Source of the DNA: Kiloniellaceae bacterium
Lineage (GTDB): Bacteria; Pseudomonadota; Alphaproteobacteria; Kiloniellales; Kiloniellaceae
DNA length: 11,506 nt
Reading direction: 5' to 3'
Assembly: GCA_028280915.1 (NCBI GenBank)
Contig: JANQKX010000117.1
Span: 1-11,506, forward strand
Shown: positions 1 to 6,440 of the stretch, in pieces
Numbering within the stretch: position 1 is the stretch's first letter
Layout: each line of letters begins with the position of its first letter
The notes under the pieces: generated by a model
Told to the model about the DNA's origin: nothing
Databases searched by the model: none
What the model saw: the letters and a program-made list of their open reading frames with translations, nothing else
Position numbers and translations under genes: made by a program

Positions 1-2
1 AC

Positions 3-725
3 AATGCCCGCAACGCCGACTTCTTGCAAAAACGGTTACTTCAGGAAAGCGAAAAGCTCAGATTAGCCGCGGCGTCCCGAATTCTTCACGGGGGACTAAT
101 TCAAGCATTTGATCGAACTGTATCACCAGCCCGTTTAAGACCCTATCTTTATGCTTCGGCGTTCGTACCAGAAAAGGCCATTCAACTTTACTTGTGGAAC
201 ATCAAAATTGGCCAGAGCTTTCATTTTCCAATTCAAATGGTCGAAGTAGCGTTAAGAAACGTTATTAGCCAAGCACTTGTTCTTGAATTTGGCCAAAACT
301 GGTGGCAGTCCAAGAGCGCGGCTTCGTTTCTAAACTTAAGATCTCAGGATGAACTAAACCAGGTCAAGAAACGCCTTCTAAATCAAGGGATTGCAATCAA
401 TTCAGACGACATTGTCGCGGGAATGTCACTCGGATTTTGGGTTTCTTTATTGAAAGGTGGGTACAATGCCAAAATTTGGAGCAAGCATCTAAAGAGTACT
501 TTCCCTAGATTACCAAAACATCTTTCCAGAAAAGACGTCCACAAGATGGCTTATCGGGTGCTGGAATTCAGAAACCGGGTTTTTCATCATGAACCTCTAT
601 TCAAACTGAATTTGTCCCAGACCTATCACGAAATTATAACCCTGCTTGGATGGGTTTGCCCGGAAACACAAGGCTGGGTCAAATCGCACGCTTCCATAAC
701 CAAAACACTTCGAACCAAACCCTAA
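3..725 (+). CDS. Abi family (Abi_2-like) HEPN-domain protein, 5' end probably outside the window
   Basis: Probable HEPN-superfamily RNase of the Abi/Abi_2 type, a family linked to phage abortive infection and toxin activity. Counting from an in-frame TTG at 24, the recognisable domain starts near residue 33 (a SPARLxxYL segment). It continues through a LYLWN block (55-59), EVALRN (74-79), a GFW segment (137-139), and the diagnostic C-terminal RNRVFHHEPLF (183-193). That last block gives the HEPN Rx4H motif as R183 and H188. The family usually ends with a GW-containing helix, seen here at 209-210. The frame is open back to base 3 with no ATG, so the true start is either the TTG at 24 or beyond the left edge. 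No Shine-Dalgarno supports the TTG. Base composition is clearly AT-richer than every gene to its right, which suggests transfer. It converges with the M20 gene with only 5 bp between stops. No partner antitoxin is visible. Family assignment is fairly sure; a defence role is inference. Confidence 0.8.
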   Translation, partial: NARNADFLQKRLLQESEKLRLAAASRILHGGLIQAFDRTVSPARLRPYLYASAFVPEKAIQLYLWNIKIGQSFHFPIQMVEVALRNVISQALVLEFGQNWWQSKSAASFLNLRSQDELNQVKKRLLNQGIAINSDDIVAGMSLGFWVSLLKGGYNAKIWSKHLKSTFPRLPKHLSRKDVHKMAYRVLEFRNRVFHHEPLFKLNLSQTYHEIITLLGWVCPETQGWVKSHASITKTLRTKP

Positions 726-730
726 ATCGC

Positions 731-2014
731 TCACCCCGCCTTCTCCAGCCCGCACCACTCGGCGATGAAAAGGGCGATGGAGCCGGTGACGCGTTGCAGG
801 GAGCTGAGGCTGACCCGTTCGTCGAAGCCGTGGATGTTTTCCGAATAGGGGCCGTAGACCAGGCAGGGGCAGTCGCCGTAGAGCACGAACACCCGGCCAT
901 CCAAATAGCCGGCGGTGACGAAGCTCTCCAAACTCTTGCCATAGGCCTTGGCGTGAGCACGGCCCAGGGTCTGCTCGGCCACGGAGCCTTCCTCCAGCAC
1001 GTAGCCCTCGGCGAAAAAGCCATTCCATTCGATCTGGGGCGGATTGTTGGCCAGGAAGGGGATCTTGGCCGAGGCCGCCTGGATCGCCGCTTCGATCTCC
1101 CGGGCCTTTTCCGCCGGAGACCAGCCGGGGAAGAGGGCGATGCGGCAGTCGAAGGAGCACCAGGCGGGCACCGACGAGGCCCAGTCCCCGCCGGCAATTT
1201 TCCCCACGTTGAAATTGATGGGATGGTCCAAGTCGTCAAAATGAGGCCGCCCGGATTTTTGCGCGTTCCACTTTTCTTCCAGGGCGCGCAGGGCCTGGAT
1301 AATGGGGAAGCTGGCCTCGATGGCGTTGGCGCCGGCACCGGCCTCGCGCACGTGCACGGGCAGGCCGCGCAGGTGGACCCGGAACCAGATCACCCCCACG
1401 TTGGCCCGCACCAGCTTGTCGTCCTCGGGCTCGGGGATGATGGCCGCCTCGGCCCGATAGCCCCGCTGCAGGCAGGAAAGGGCGCCATTGCCCGTGCACT
1501 CCTCCTCCGTCACCGACTGCACGTGCACCCGGGCGGCGGGCTGATAGCCCAGGCGCTTCAGGGCATCCAGAGCGAAGATGTTGGCCACCAAGCCCGCTTT
1601 CATGTCCCCGGAACCGCGCCCATACATCCAGTCCCCCTCGATATGGGGCTCAAAAGGCGGCCTGGACCACATGTCCGACGGCCCCACGGGCACCACGTCC
1701 ACATGGCCGTTGAGGATGAGGGAGCGGCCCTTGTCCTCCCGCGGCCGGTGGGTGCCCACCACGTTGATGGCGTTGTCGTAGTTCACCTTGACGGGGGAAA
1801 AACCCGGATGCCCCTCGATATCGGCCACGTCGATAGCCCAGCGGTCCATTGCCCAGTCCCGCGACCGCATGGCCTCGAACAGGAAGTCCTGAGCCGTATG
1901 CTCCTGCCCCCGCAGCGACGGCAGCCGCACCAAATCCTGGGTAAAGGCCACCTGTTGCCCAAAGCCGTCGGCCACGGCGCTCAGGATATCATCGGCAAGC
2001 TGGTTATCGAGCAT
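731..2014 (-). CDS. M20 family metallopeptidase, ArgE/DapE-type deacylase
   Basis: Di-zinc hydrolase of the M20 family, which removes acyl groups or cleaves peptide-like amide bonds; likely cytosolic, since no signal peptide is seen. With a 427-residue reading, the first metal/catalytic block is NGHVDVVPVG with H104 and D106. The bridging ligand is D137 in GRGSGDMKAG. The general base and ligand pair is E171/E172 in the TEEEC block, E195 lies in IIPEP, and the C-terminal ligand is H395 in ENIHGFDE. The insert at about 205-320 fits the M20 dimerisation domain. Length is typical of ArgE/DapE-family deacylases. I chose ATG 2014 because GAGG lies 9 nt upstream; an in-frame TTG at 2029 would add five residues and has no better site. 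It lies 29 bp downstream of the amidinotransferase-fold gene on the same strand, so the two are probably co-transcribed. The substrate is unknown. It is not assigned as ArgE or DapE because no arginine or lysine biosynthesis gene is nearby. Confidence 0.93.
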   Translation of the reverse strand: MLDNQLADDILSAVADGFGQQVAFTQDLVRLPSLRGQEHTAQDFLFEAMRSRDWAMDRWAIDVADIEGHPGFSPVKVNYDNAINVVGTHRPREDKGRSLILNGHVDVVPVGPSDMWSRPPFEPHIEGDWMYGRGSGDMKAGLVANIFALDALKRLGYQPAARVHVQSVTEEECTGNGALSCLQRGYRAEAAIIPEPEDDKLVRANVGVIWFRVHLRGLPVHVREAGAGANAIEASFPIIQALRALEEKWNAQKSGRPHFDDLDHPINFNVGKIAGGDWASSVPAWCSFDCRIALFPGWSPAEKAREIEAAIQAASAKIPFLANNPPQIEWNGFFAEGYVLEEGSVAEQTLGRAHAKAYGKSLESFVTAGYLDGRVFVLYGDCPCLVYGPYSENIHGFDERVSLSSLQRVTGSIALFIAEWCGLEKAG

Positions 2015-2043
2015 GGTCACAAACCTCAACTATGAATACTGGA

Positions 2044-3039
2044 CTAAGCCGGGTCCCGGCGGAGCGGTAGGGTGATGCAGCGGATGGCGCCGCCCCAAAA
2101 GCCGATGGCGTCGCAGGGCGTGGGCACGGGCTCCACGCCGCGGCGGCCCATTTCGTCCATCACCCGGTTAAAGCGCGGGTCGATCATATAGTGCTGATCG
2201 TCCAAGCTGACTCCCACCGTGGCATGGGCGTTCATCTCCGCCTCGGTCAGCTCGATCACCTCCCAATCCTTCACCGGCTCGGGCAGACCGTCCTTCAAGG
2301 CGGGCAGATAGGCCATCAGCAGCCCTTCGCGCAGCAGGCACATAACGCCCAGGGCATGGAGGATCGGCCCGCGGATCTCCATGGGATGCACCCGATAGCC
2401 CCAGCGCTCGATATAGCGCTTCAGCCAGGCCACCCCGGCCGGGTTGGAACAAAGCTCCCCGTGGCCGACGATGATATCCTGGCCGTGGACCAGGATGTCC
2501 CCGCCTTCCAGGAACGGCCCCGGCCCCTCCCCCGAGGGCGTCCAGGGCGCCGAGGGCGGCATGGCCACATAGTGGGCCTCCGGGTCCGCCTCGATCATGG
2601 GCAGGACGATGTCGCGCAGGGGAAACACCTCCTTGCGGCGATAGGCCCGGCGGATGGAGATTTCCATGAAGTGCTTGCCGACGACAAAAACCGGATCGGC
2701 CGGATACAACTGGGACCAGCCCGCCTGCAGGTGGCCCAGATACTGGGTTTCCTCGGGCCTATAGGGCCGCAGCCGGTGCACCTTGACGCCGAAGCGCTCA
2801 TAGGTGGCGGCCACGCCCTCCATCTGCTCCACGGTGGCGGCGTGGCGCTCGGGAAAGGTGGCGGCCACGTCCAGGGGGCGCTGCCCATTGGCCAGCAAGC
2901 CGTCGCGCAGCTCCGGATTATAGTGCGACAGGTCCTTGCCATAGGGCGGCAGATGCAGGTTCTGGGCCGAGCCCACCACCACCTCGCGCAGGCGGCCAAA
3001 TTCGCTGTGCGATCCAAAAGTTGTCTCGGCGTCGCTCAT
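2044..3039 (-). CDS. Amidinotransferase / arginine deiminase superfamily protein (guanidino-modifying fold)
   Basis: A 331-residue protein of the pentein fold, closest in pattern to inosamine/glycine amidinotransferases. The N terminus has the family's EFGRLREVVVG strand (13-23). FLEGGDIL (176-183) sits where the catalytic acidic residue is expected, with E178 the likely candidate. The His segment is ILHALGVMCLLREGL (226-240) with H228. The C-terminal GGAIRCITLPLRR (316-328) carries the nucleophilic cysteine C321. Family members cleave a guanidinium carbon-nitrogen bond through a covalent Cys adduct and either transfer the amidino group or hydrolyse it. Here the usual H-x-D is H-A-L, so the acidic residue two after the His is missing, which may change substrate or activity. 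The ATG at 3039 has GGAGG five nt upstream. It is first in a probable operon with the M20 deacylase (29 bp gap) and divergent from the TIGR03067 gene. Fold is sure; transferase versus deiminase is not decidable here. Confidence 0.88.
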   Translation of the reverse strand: MSDAETTFGSHSEFGRLREVVVGSAQNLHLPPYGKDLSHYNPELRDGLLANGQRPLDVAATFPERHAATVEQMEGVAATYERFGVKVHRLRPYRPEETQYLGHLQAGWSQLYPADPVFVVGKHFMEISIRRAYRRKEVFPLRDIVLPMIEADPEAHYVAMPPSAPWTPSGEGPGPFLEGGDILVHGQDIIVGHGELCSNPAGVAWLKRYIERWGYRVHPMEIRGPILHALGVMCLLREGLLMAYLPALKDGLPEPVKDWEVIELTEAEMNAHATVGVSLDDQHYMIDPRFNRVMDEMGRRGVEPVPTPCDAIGFWGGAIRCITLPLRRDPA

Positions 3040-3264
3040 CGATCCCTCCGTTGTGAAAAAGCGGCGCTACTGTCGGTCAAGTCCGCGTCGAAGGCAAGGG
3101 CCACCTGCCCCCGTGTCCCGCTTATTCAGGGATTCCAGTCCATTCAGGCCGGTCCTAGGCAAATGACCGCAAGTTCATGCAAAGGCGAGGATTTCGCCAC
3201 TTCCGGCCCCCACATCCAAGCCAGGTATGAAACCAAGAAGCATCTATTGAACCAGGAGGCTACC

Positions 3265-3714
3265 ATGACCAGCTTAATCCCCGTCGGCCCGTCCATCTCG
3301 ACCAAGCGTCATGTGGAGGCGCAAATCTATGCCGACGAATATCTGCCCTCGGAGATTACCGAGCTGGAGGGAACCTGGTACACCGCCTCGGCCATGATAT
3401 CGGGCTGCGAGGCGCCGATCATCCAGGGCCAATACATCACCTTCCACGACAACCATTTCGAGATCGTGAAAAAGGGCTGGCGGCGCTTTGGCGGCACCTT
3501 CAGCATCAATCCCAAACTGCGCCCGGCCACCATCAACTTCATCCAGACGGACTCGGAATTCCTGCGCGGTGTCTGGAAGGGCATTTATCGCCTGGACAGC
3601 AACATCCTGACCCTCTGCGACAACGCCCCGGAACGCAGCTTCCCCCGCCCCACCCACGTCCGGCAAGGCCAAAGCTCCGGCTACGTCACCACGCACTCAG
3701 TGCGATGTAACTAA
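3265..3714 (+). CDS. TIGR03067-domain protein (lipocalin-like small protein of unknown function)
   Basis: A 149-residue protein carrying the pattern of the TIGR03067 domain, a family first noted in planctomycetes and of unknown function. Signature pieces occur in order: LEGTW (34-38), a middle GTFSINP segment (77-83), and KGIYRLDSNILTLC (105-118). RP (128-129) follows, where family members usually have a RPxxF tail. No signal peptide or membrane helix is present, so it appears cytosolic. The start is well supported: AGGAGG lies five nt before ATG 3265. The same reading frame stays open for over a kilobase upstream, opposite the amidinotransferase gene, but that part is antisense noise from GC-rich coding DNA. 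The gene is divergent from the amidinotransferase operon across about 225 bp. The 16-bp tandem repeat begins at the base after its TAA stop. The domain call is good, but the function is not known. Confidence 0.82.
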   Translation: MTSLIPVGPSISTKRHVEAQIYADEYLPSEITELEGTWYTASAMISGCEAPIIQGQYITFHDNHFEIVKKGWRRFGGTFSINPKLRPATINFIQTDSEFLRGVWKGIYRLDSNILTLCDNAPERSFPRPTHVRQGQSSGYVTTHSVRCN

Positions 3715-3746
3715 GGGGCGCTGTAATTAGGGGGCGCTGTAATTAG
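3715..3746. repeat. Perfect 16-bp tandem duplication directly after a stop codon
   Basis: Two head-to-tail identical copies of GGGGCGCTGTAATTAG occupy 3715-3730 and 3731-3746. The bases just before, at the end of the upstream gene (TGTAACTAAG, about 3706-3715), resemble the end of the unit, as if a third degenerate copy overlaps the stop codon. Each copy contains an in-frame-capable TAA or TAG triplet. There is no spacer between copies, so this is a simple tandem duplication rather than a CRISPR or iteron array. No terminator-like hairpin is formed by it. Confidence 0.95.
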
Positions 3747-3835
3747 GGCTCGAAGTTTGCCACTGGCGACGAATCGGGGCAGCCTGAGCGTAATTGGAAC
3801 CACCCGCCCCGTCTTGCTAGCCATGGAAGTGTCCC

Positions 3836-4309
3836 GTGTTCGATTTGCCCCGCGCCCGGCTGGCCACACAGTCCGATCTGCCGCATTTGCTGGCGCTTTT
3901 CGCGGCCAGTCCGGTCAGCGCGGCGGCGGGGCCGGGCCGGGTTGAGGGGATTTGGCAGGCGACCTTGGCGCGGGAGGGCCTTTATGTCTTCGTCTCTCCC
4001 GCCGGAACCGGGGCCGGTCCGCCCCTCGCCGCGACCTGCACCCTGATCACCGCGCCCAACCCGCTGCGCGGCGGGCGCCAGCACGGCTTTTTGGAGAACG
4101 TGGTGACCCACCCGGCCCATCGACGCCGGGGCCATGGCCGGGCCGTGATCGCCGCCGCCTTGGAAAAAGCCTGGGCGGAGGATTGTTTTCACGTGCTGCT
4201 GCAGAGCGGACGCGCCGACCCGGGCGTGCATCAATTCTATGAAAAGCTGGGCTTCCAGCCGGGATTGCGCACGGCCTACGTGGCCCGTCCGCCCCGCTCG
4301 GATGGGTGA
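3836..4309 (+). CDS. GNAT family N-acetyltransferase
   Basis: A 157-residue acetyl-CoA-dependent acyltransferase of the GNAT fold. The family's motif A is clear: strand 4 ends in ENVVTHPAHRRRGHGRAV (87-104). RRGHG (97-101) matches the R/Q-x-x-G-x-G/A pyrophosphate loop that binds acetyl-CoA. The C-terminal motif B follows with QFYEKLGF (133-140), where Y135 is in the usual position of the general acid. The beginning (RLATQSDLPHLLALF) is the normal GNAT first strand and helix. The start is GTG 3836, with a weak GGA about 9 nt upstream. The nearby ATG at 3823 is in another frame. It is followed after 72 bp by the PLDc_N gene on the same strand, possibly in one transcript. The acetyl acceptor cannot be predicted. 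Confidence 0.88.
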   Translation: MFDLPRARLATQSDLPHLLALFAASPVSAAAGPGRVEGIWQATLAREGLYVFVSPAGTGAGPPLAATCTLITAPNPLRGGRQHGFLENVVTHPAHRRRGHGRAVIAAALEKAWAEDCFHVLLQSGRADPGVHQFYEKLGFQPGLRTAYVARPPRSDG

Positions 4310-4322
4310 GCGCCACTTTACT

Positions 4323-4348
4323 CCCCAGCAGGGGTCCCATAGCATGGG
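4323..4348. other. Two small back-to-back hairpins between genes
   Basis: In the 72-bp gap after the GNAT gene, CCCC-AGCA-GGGG (4323-4334) is followed immediately by CCCAT-AGC-ATGGG (4336-4348). Each could form a 4-5 bp stem. No T-run follows, so they are not convincing terminators. They might modestly attenuate or stabilise a GNAT-PLDc_N transcript, or be chance. Confidence 0.3.
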
Positions 4349-4381
4349 TTGAAACTGGCGAGGGGAAAGGGAATTCGCGCG

Positions 4382-4570
4382 ATGGGCATTGAAGTCGGGG
4401 GTATTTTTGGCCTGATCATCCTGGCGCTGGACGTCTGGGCCATCATCAACGTGGTGCAAAGCAGCATTTCCAACGGCGGCAAGGTCCTTTGGGTGCTGGC
4501 CATCCTGCTCTTGCCTGTCCTGGGCCTGATCGTCTGGCTCTTCTTCGGGCCGCGCGGCCGCGCCACCTAG
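4382..4570 (+). CDS. Small PLDc_N (phospholipase D-nuclease N-terminal) domain membrane protein
   Basis: A 62-residue protein that is almost entirely the PLDc_N domain, the two-helix membrane anchor found at the N terminus of cardiolipin synthases and also as free-standing small proteins. Helix 1 spans about 7-24 and is followed by a polar turn SSISNGGK (27-34). Helix 2 spans about 36-55, contains the conserved LPVLG, and ends in the signature WLFFGPRGR (52-60). The start at ATG 4382 has a purine-rich AAAGGG stretch about 10 nt upstream. A TTG 11 codons earlier is in frame but would add a basic extension not seen in the family. No catalytic HKD motif is present, so it has no phospholipase activity of its own. 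It follows the GNAT gene and converges with the RidA-like gene 26 bp away. Confidence 0.85.
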   Translation: MGIEVGGIFGLIILALDVWAIINVVQSSISNGGKVLWVLAILLLPVLGLIVWLFFGPRGRAT

Positions 4571-4584
4571 GCCGGTCTCGGCCT
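4569..4584. terminator. Possible bidirectional hairpin between convergent genes
   Basis: AGGCCG-GTCT-CGGCCT forms a perfect 6-bp stem with a 4-nt loop, overlapping the TAG stop of the PLDc_N gene and lying just beyond the stop of the convergent RidA-like gene. Neither side has a clean T-run, so it is at best a weak terminator. Confidence 0.3.
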
Positions 4585-4596
4585 GCTTCCCTTCAA

Positions 4597-5772
4597 TCAG
4601 GTCCCGGGGTCCGTCTCCCCGCGGCAAACCAGGGTGAGATCCACTACCACCCGGCTGGCCGGGTCGGCGAAACCGAAAACCGGCAAACCGGTGGAGGCCG
4701 GCCCCGGCTTTTGATAATAGGCGTTGCGCACCGCCATGTTGTCGTGCAACTCGGCCGCCGTGCTGCCGCCCACATAGTGGGTGGTGGATTTGACCACGTG
4801 GGAGAAGTCCAGGCCCAGCTCGGCAAGCTTGCGGGCGATGGCGGCCATCACGATTTCGGTCTGGGGCACCAAGCCGAGGGTGTCCTCCAGGGCCCGGGCC
4901 TGAATCCAGGTCATGACACCGCACTGGCGCGTGACCAGATAGACCCCCTCCTCGCGCCCCATCTCGTGAAACACGGGCGCCTCGCCGGGCCTGGCAAACA
5001 ACAGGTGGGCCACCACCTCATCGCTCCGCGCCCCGCTGGCCACCACGGCACCTAGGTCCAGGATGGGGCCGCTGCTTTCCGGCTCTCCATGGGTCAAGAG
5101 ATCGCTAAAGGCGGCAAGGTCCGCCGTGGGGGCGAACCAGTGCTGACTCAGCGCCGTGGACCAATCCACGCCTTGGTCGAGCACGAAGGACGACAGGGAC
5201 CTCAGGCCGCCGCCCTGCCAATCCGCCAGGCGCCCCCGCGCCGTGAGCCAAAGGTGGGACTGCCCGGCCACCGCCTCCAAAACCAAGCCCAAACCGCCGT
5301 CGCTTTCCGTCCCGCTGGGCCTCGACTGCAACAGGCTCCGCCCGCTGTCGCAAAACAAGTCGACCTCAAGCATCACGCCATCGTAGTAATAATAAGGGAC
5401 CGGGATCGGCACCAGCAGGCAGTTGGGTCCGAAGGCGTCCCTGAAAATCGCCATCATGCCGTCACGGGCACTCTCGTCGCCCGGCCCGTCGTCGGGCACA
5501 TAATAAAGCAGCAGCTTGGCCACGGCCTCCGGCGCCAGGCCGCCACGGCCCAAAATCTCCTTTATGTAATCGGCCACGACCCGGCTTTGCCCGGGCAGAT
5601 CGCCGGGCGCCATCACCTGGGACTTGGCGTCCAGCGCCAATTGGCCGCAGGACCAGGCCAGCACCCCGTCCCGCACCAAAAAGGAATAGGGAACATCGAT
5701 CGCCATTTGCCAAAGGGAATCGAACGGCACGAACTGCCGGCCCTCGGCATTCAAGGAATGAACCGTTGCCAT
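4597..5772 (-). CDS. Tandem RidA-like (YjgF/YER057c/UK114) domain protein
   Basis: A 391-residue protein with two RidA-like domains, at about 25-142 and 255-384, joined by a less conserved middle. The first shows the family order: GVLAWSCGQLALD (36-48), a helix, KLLLYYV (86-92), and the final strand VMLEVDLF (133-140). The second shows SHVVKSTTHYV (324-334), NMAVRNAYY (345-353) and a final VVVDLTLV (375-382). RidA proteins hydrolyse reactive enamine/imine intermediates, using a conserved arginine near the last strands. That arginine is absent in both domains here: the matching stretches read PNCLLVPIPV and PASTGLPVFG. Canonical deaminase activity is therefore doubtful. Fused YjgF-like domains also occur in chorismatases, which is an alternative I cannot confirm. 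ATG 5772 is chosen because GAGG lies five nt upstream; a GTG at 5811 is in frame but less likely. It lies 98 bp downstream of the DUF1330 gene on the same strand. Confidence 0.8.
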   Translation of the reverse strand: MATVHSLNAEGRQFVPFDSLWQMAIDVPYSFLVRDGVLAWSCGQLALDAKSQVMAPGDLPGQSRVVADYIKEILGRGGLAPEAVAKLLLYYVPDDGPGDESARDGMMAIFRDAFGPNCLLVPIPVPYYYYDGVMLEVDLFCDSGRSLLQSRPSGTESDGGLGLVLEAVAGQSHLWLTARGRLADWQGGGLRSLSSFVLDQGVDWSTALSQHWFAPTADLAAFSDLLTHGEPESSGPILDLGAVVASGARSDEVVAHLLFARPGEAPVFHEMGREEGVYLVTRQCGVMTWIQARALEDTLGLVPQTEIVMAAIARKLAELGLDFSHVVKSTTHYVGGSTAAELHDNMAVRNAYYQKPGPASTGLPVFGFADPASRVVVDLTLVCRGETDPGT

Positions 5773-5870
5773 TCCGCCCTCTCTCAAGTCGTCACCGATA
5801 TAAGTCGTCACCGGCCAAAGCCGATGGATTGGCCGGCTCTCACTTCCGCTTTCGTCACAGGGGAACGGTC

Positions 5871-6197
5871 TCAGGCCTTGCCCAGATAGGGAATGGTACC
5901 GGCCACGTCCGTGTCGTCGATCACCCGGACCCGGGATTCCGAGCCGTCGATGCGGGCCTTCAAATGGGGCGCGTAGTCGGGATCATCCACAAAAGCCTGC
6001 ATGTTCTCCATGGCGGGAAACTGGATGGTCGCGATCAGGGTGGTATCGCTGGGCGCCCCTTCCATGGTGGTGATGTTGGCGCTGCGCGACAGGTATTTAC
6101 CGCCGTGTTTCGCCGCGATGTCGTGCACCACCGCCGCGTAGGACGGCACCCAGCTGTCGTCGGTCACCTTCACTTCGGCGATAAAATAAACGGTCAT
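5871..6197 (-). CDS. DUF1330 domain-containing protein
   Basis: A 108-residue DUF1330 protein, a dimeric alpha-beta ferredoxin-like fold related to antibiotic biosynthesis monooxygenase-type barrels, with no established reaction. The family pattern is visible: the start MTVYFIAEVKVTD, a helix, GGKYLSRS (32-39), a strand with TTLIATIQFP (52-61), and ENMQAFVDDPDYAPH (64-78) leading to a final helix. It is slightly longer than the usual 95-100 residues because of an extra C-terminal tail. The start has a strong GGAGG six nt before ATG 6197. It precedes the tandem RidA-like gene on the same strand, so both may be co-transcribed; small-molecule detoxification is an inference from that pairing only. 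The divergent HerA-like gene begins 243 bp away. Confidence 0.88.
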   Translation of the reverse strand: MTVYFIAEVKVTDDSWVPSYAAVVHDIAAKHGGKYLSRSANITTMEGAPSDTTLIATIQFPAMENMQAFVDDPDYAPHLKARIDGSESRVRVIDDTDVAGTIPYLGKA

Positions 6198-6440
6198 GGC
6201 TCTCCTCCCCTTTTTTTCGCTCTTTGAACGTCTTTTGCTTGCGGCCAGTCTATCCTACCCGCGCGGTACACTCTAGACCTCTTTGAATGCCAAGGATAAA
6301 CATGACCTGGGATTAGCATTGGCCGTTCCAAACACGGGCCGTCAACTGCACCATTGAGATCAAGGCCCGGCGCTGCTAGCAATGACGGGGGCGTTTTCTG
6401 GGGGGCGTTTTCAGCGGGGATTTTTCAGGGGGGACCGGCC

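Noticed and set aside
650..2035. A 461-codon open frame on the + strand opposite the M20 gene
   Set aside because: Composition is low-complexity Gly/His/Pro/Arg, typical of the antisense of GC-rich coding DNA; no domain is recognisable, and the minus-strand M20 gene has all its catalytic motifs.
3183..3197. Hairpin GGCGA-GGATT-TCGCC between the divergent amidinotransferase and TIGR03067 genes
   Set aside because: A five-base stem is expected by chance in such DNA, and no promoter with good spacing could be placed relative to it.
2191..3264. A long upstream in-frame extension of the TIGR03067 gene
   Set aside because: It runs antisense to the amidinotransferase-fold gene and a strong AGGAGG marks the ATG at 3265 as the start.
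3715..3746. Possible CRISPR or iteron array
   Set aside because: Only two contiguous copies with no spacer, no cas or replication genes nearby.
3743..4924. A 393-codon minus-strand frame spanning the GNAT and PLDc_N genes
   Set aside because: It overlaps three well-supported genes and reads as Arg/Gly/Pro-rich noise.
6220..6287. Direct repeat of CTCTTTGAA at 6220-6228 and 6279-6287 upstream of the DUF1330 gene
   Set aside because: A nine-base repeat 59 bp apart in a 243-bp gap, without flanking symmetry or a promoter that gives it meaning; could be chance.
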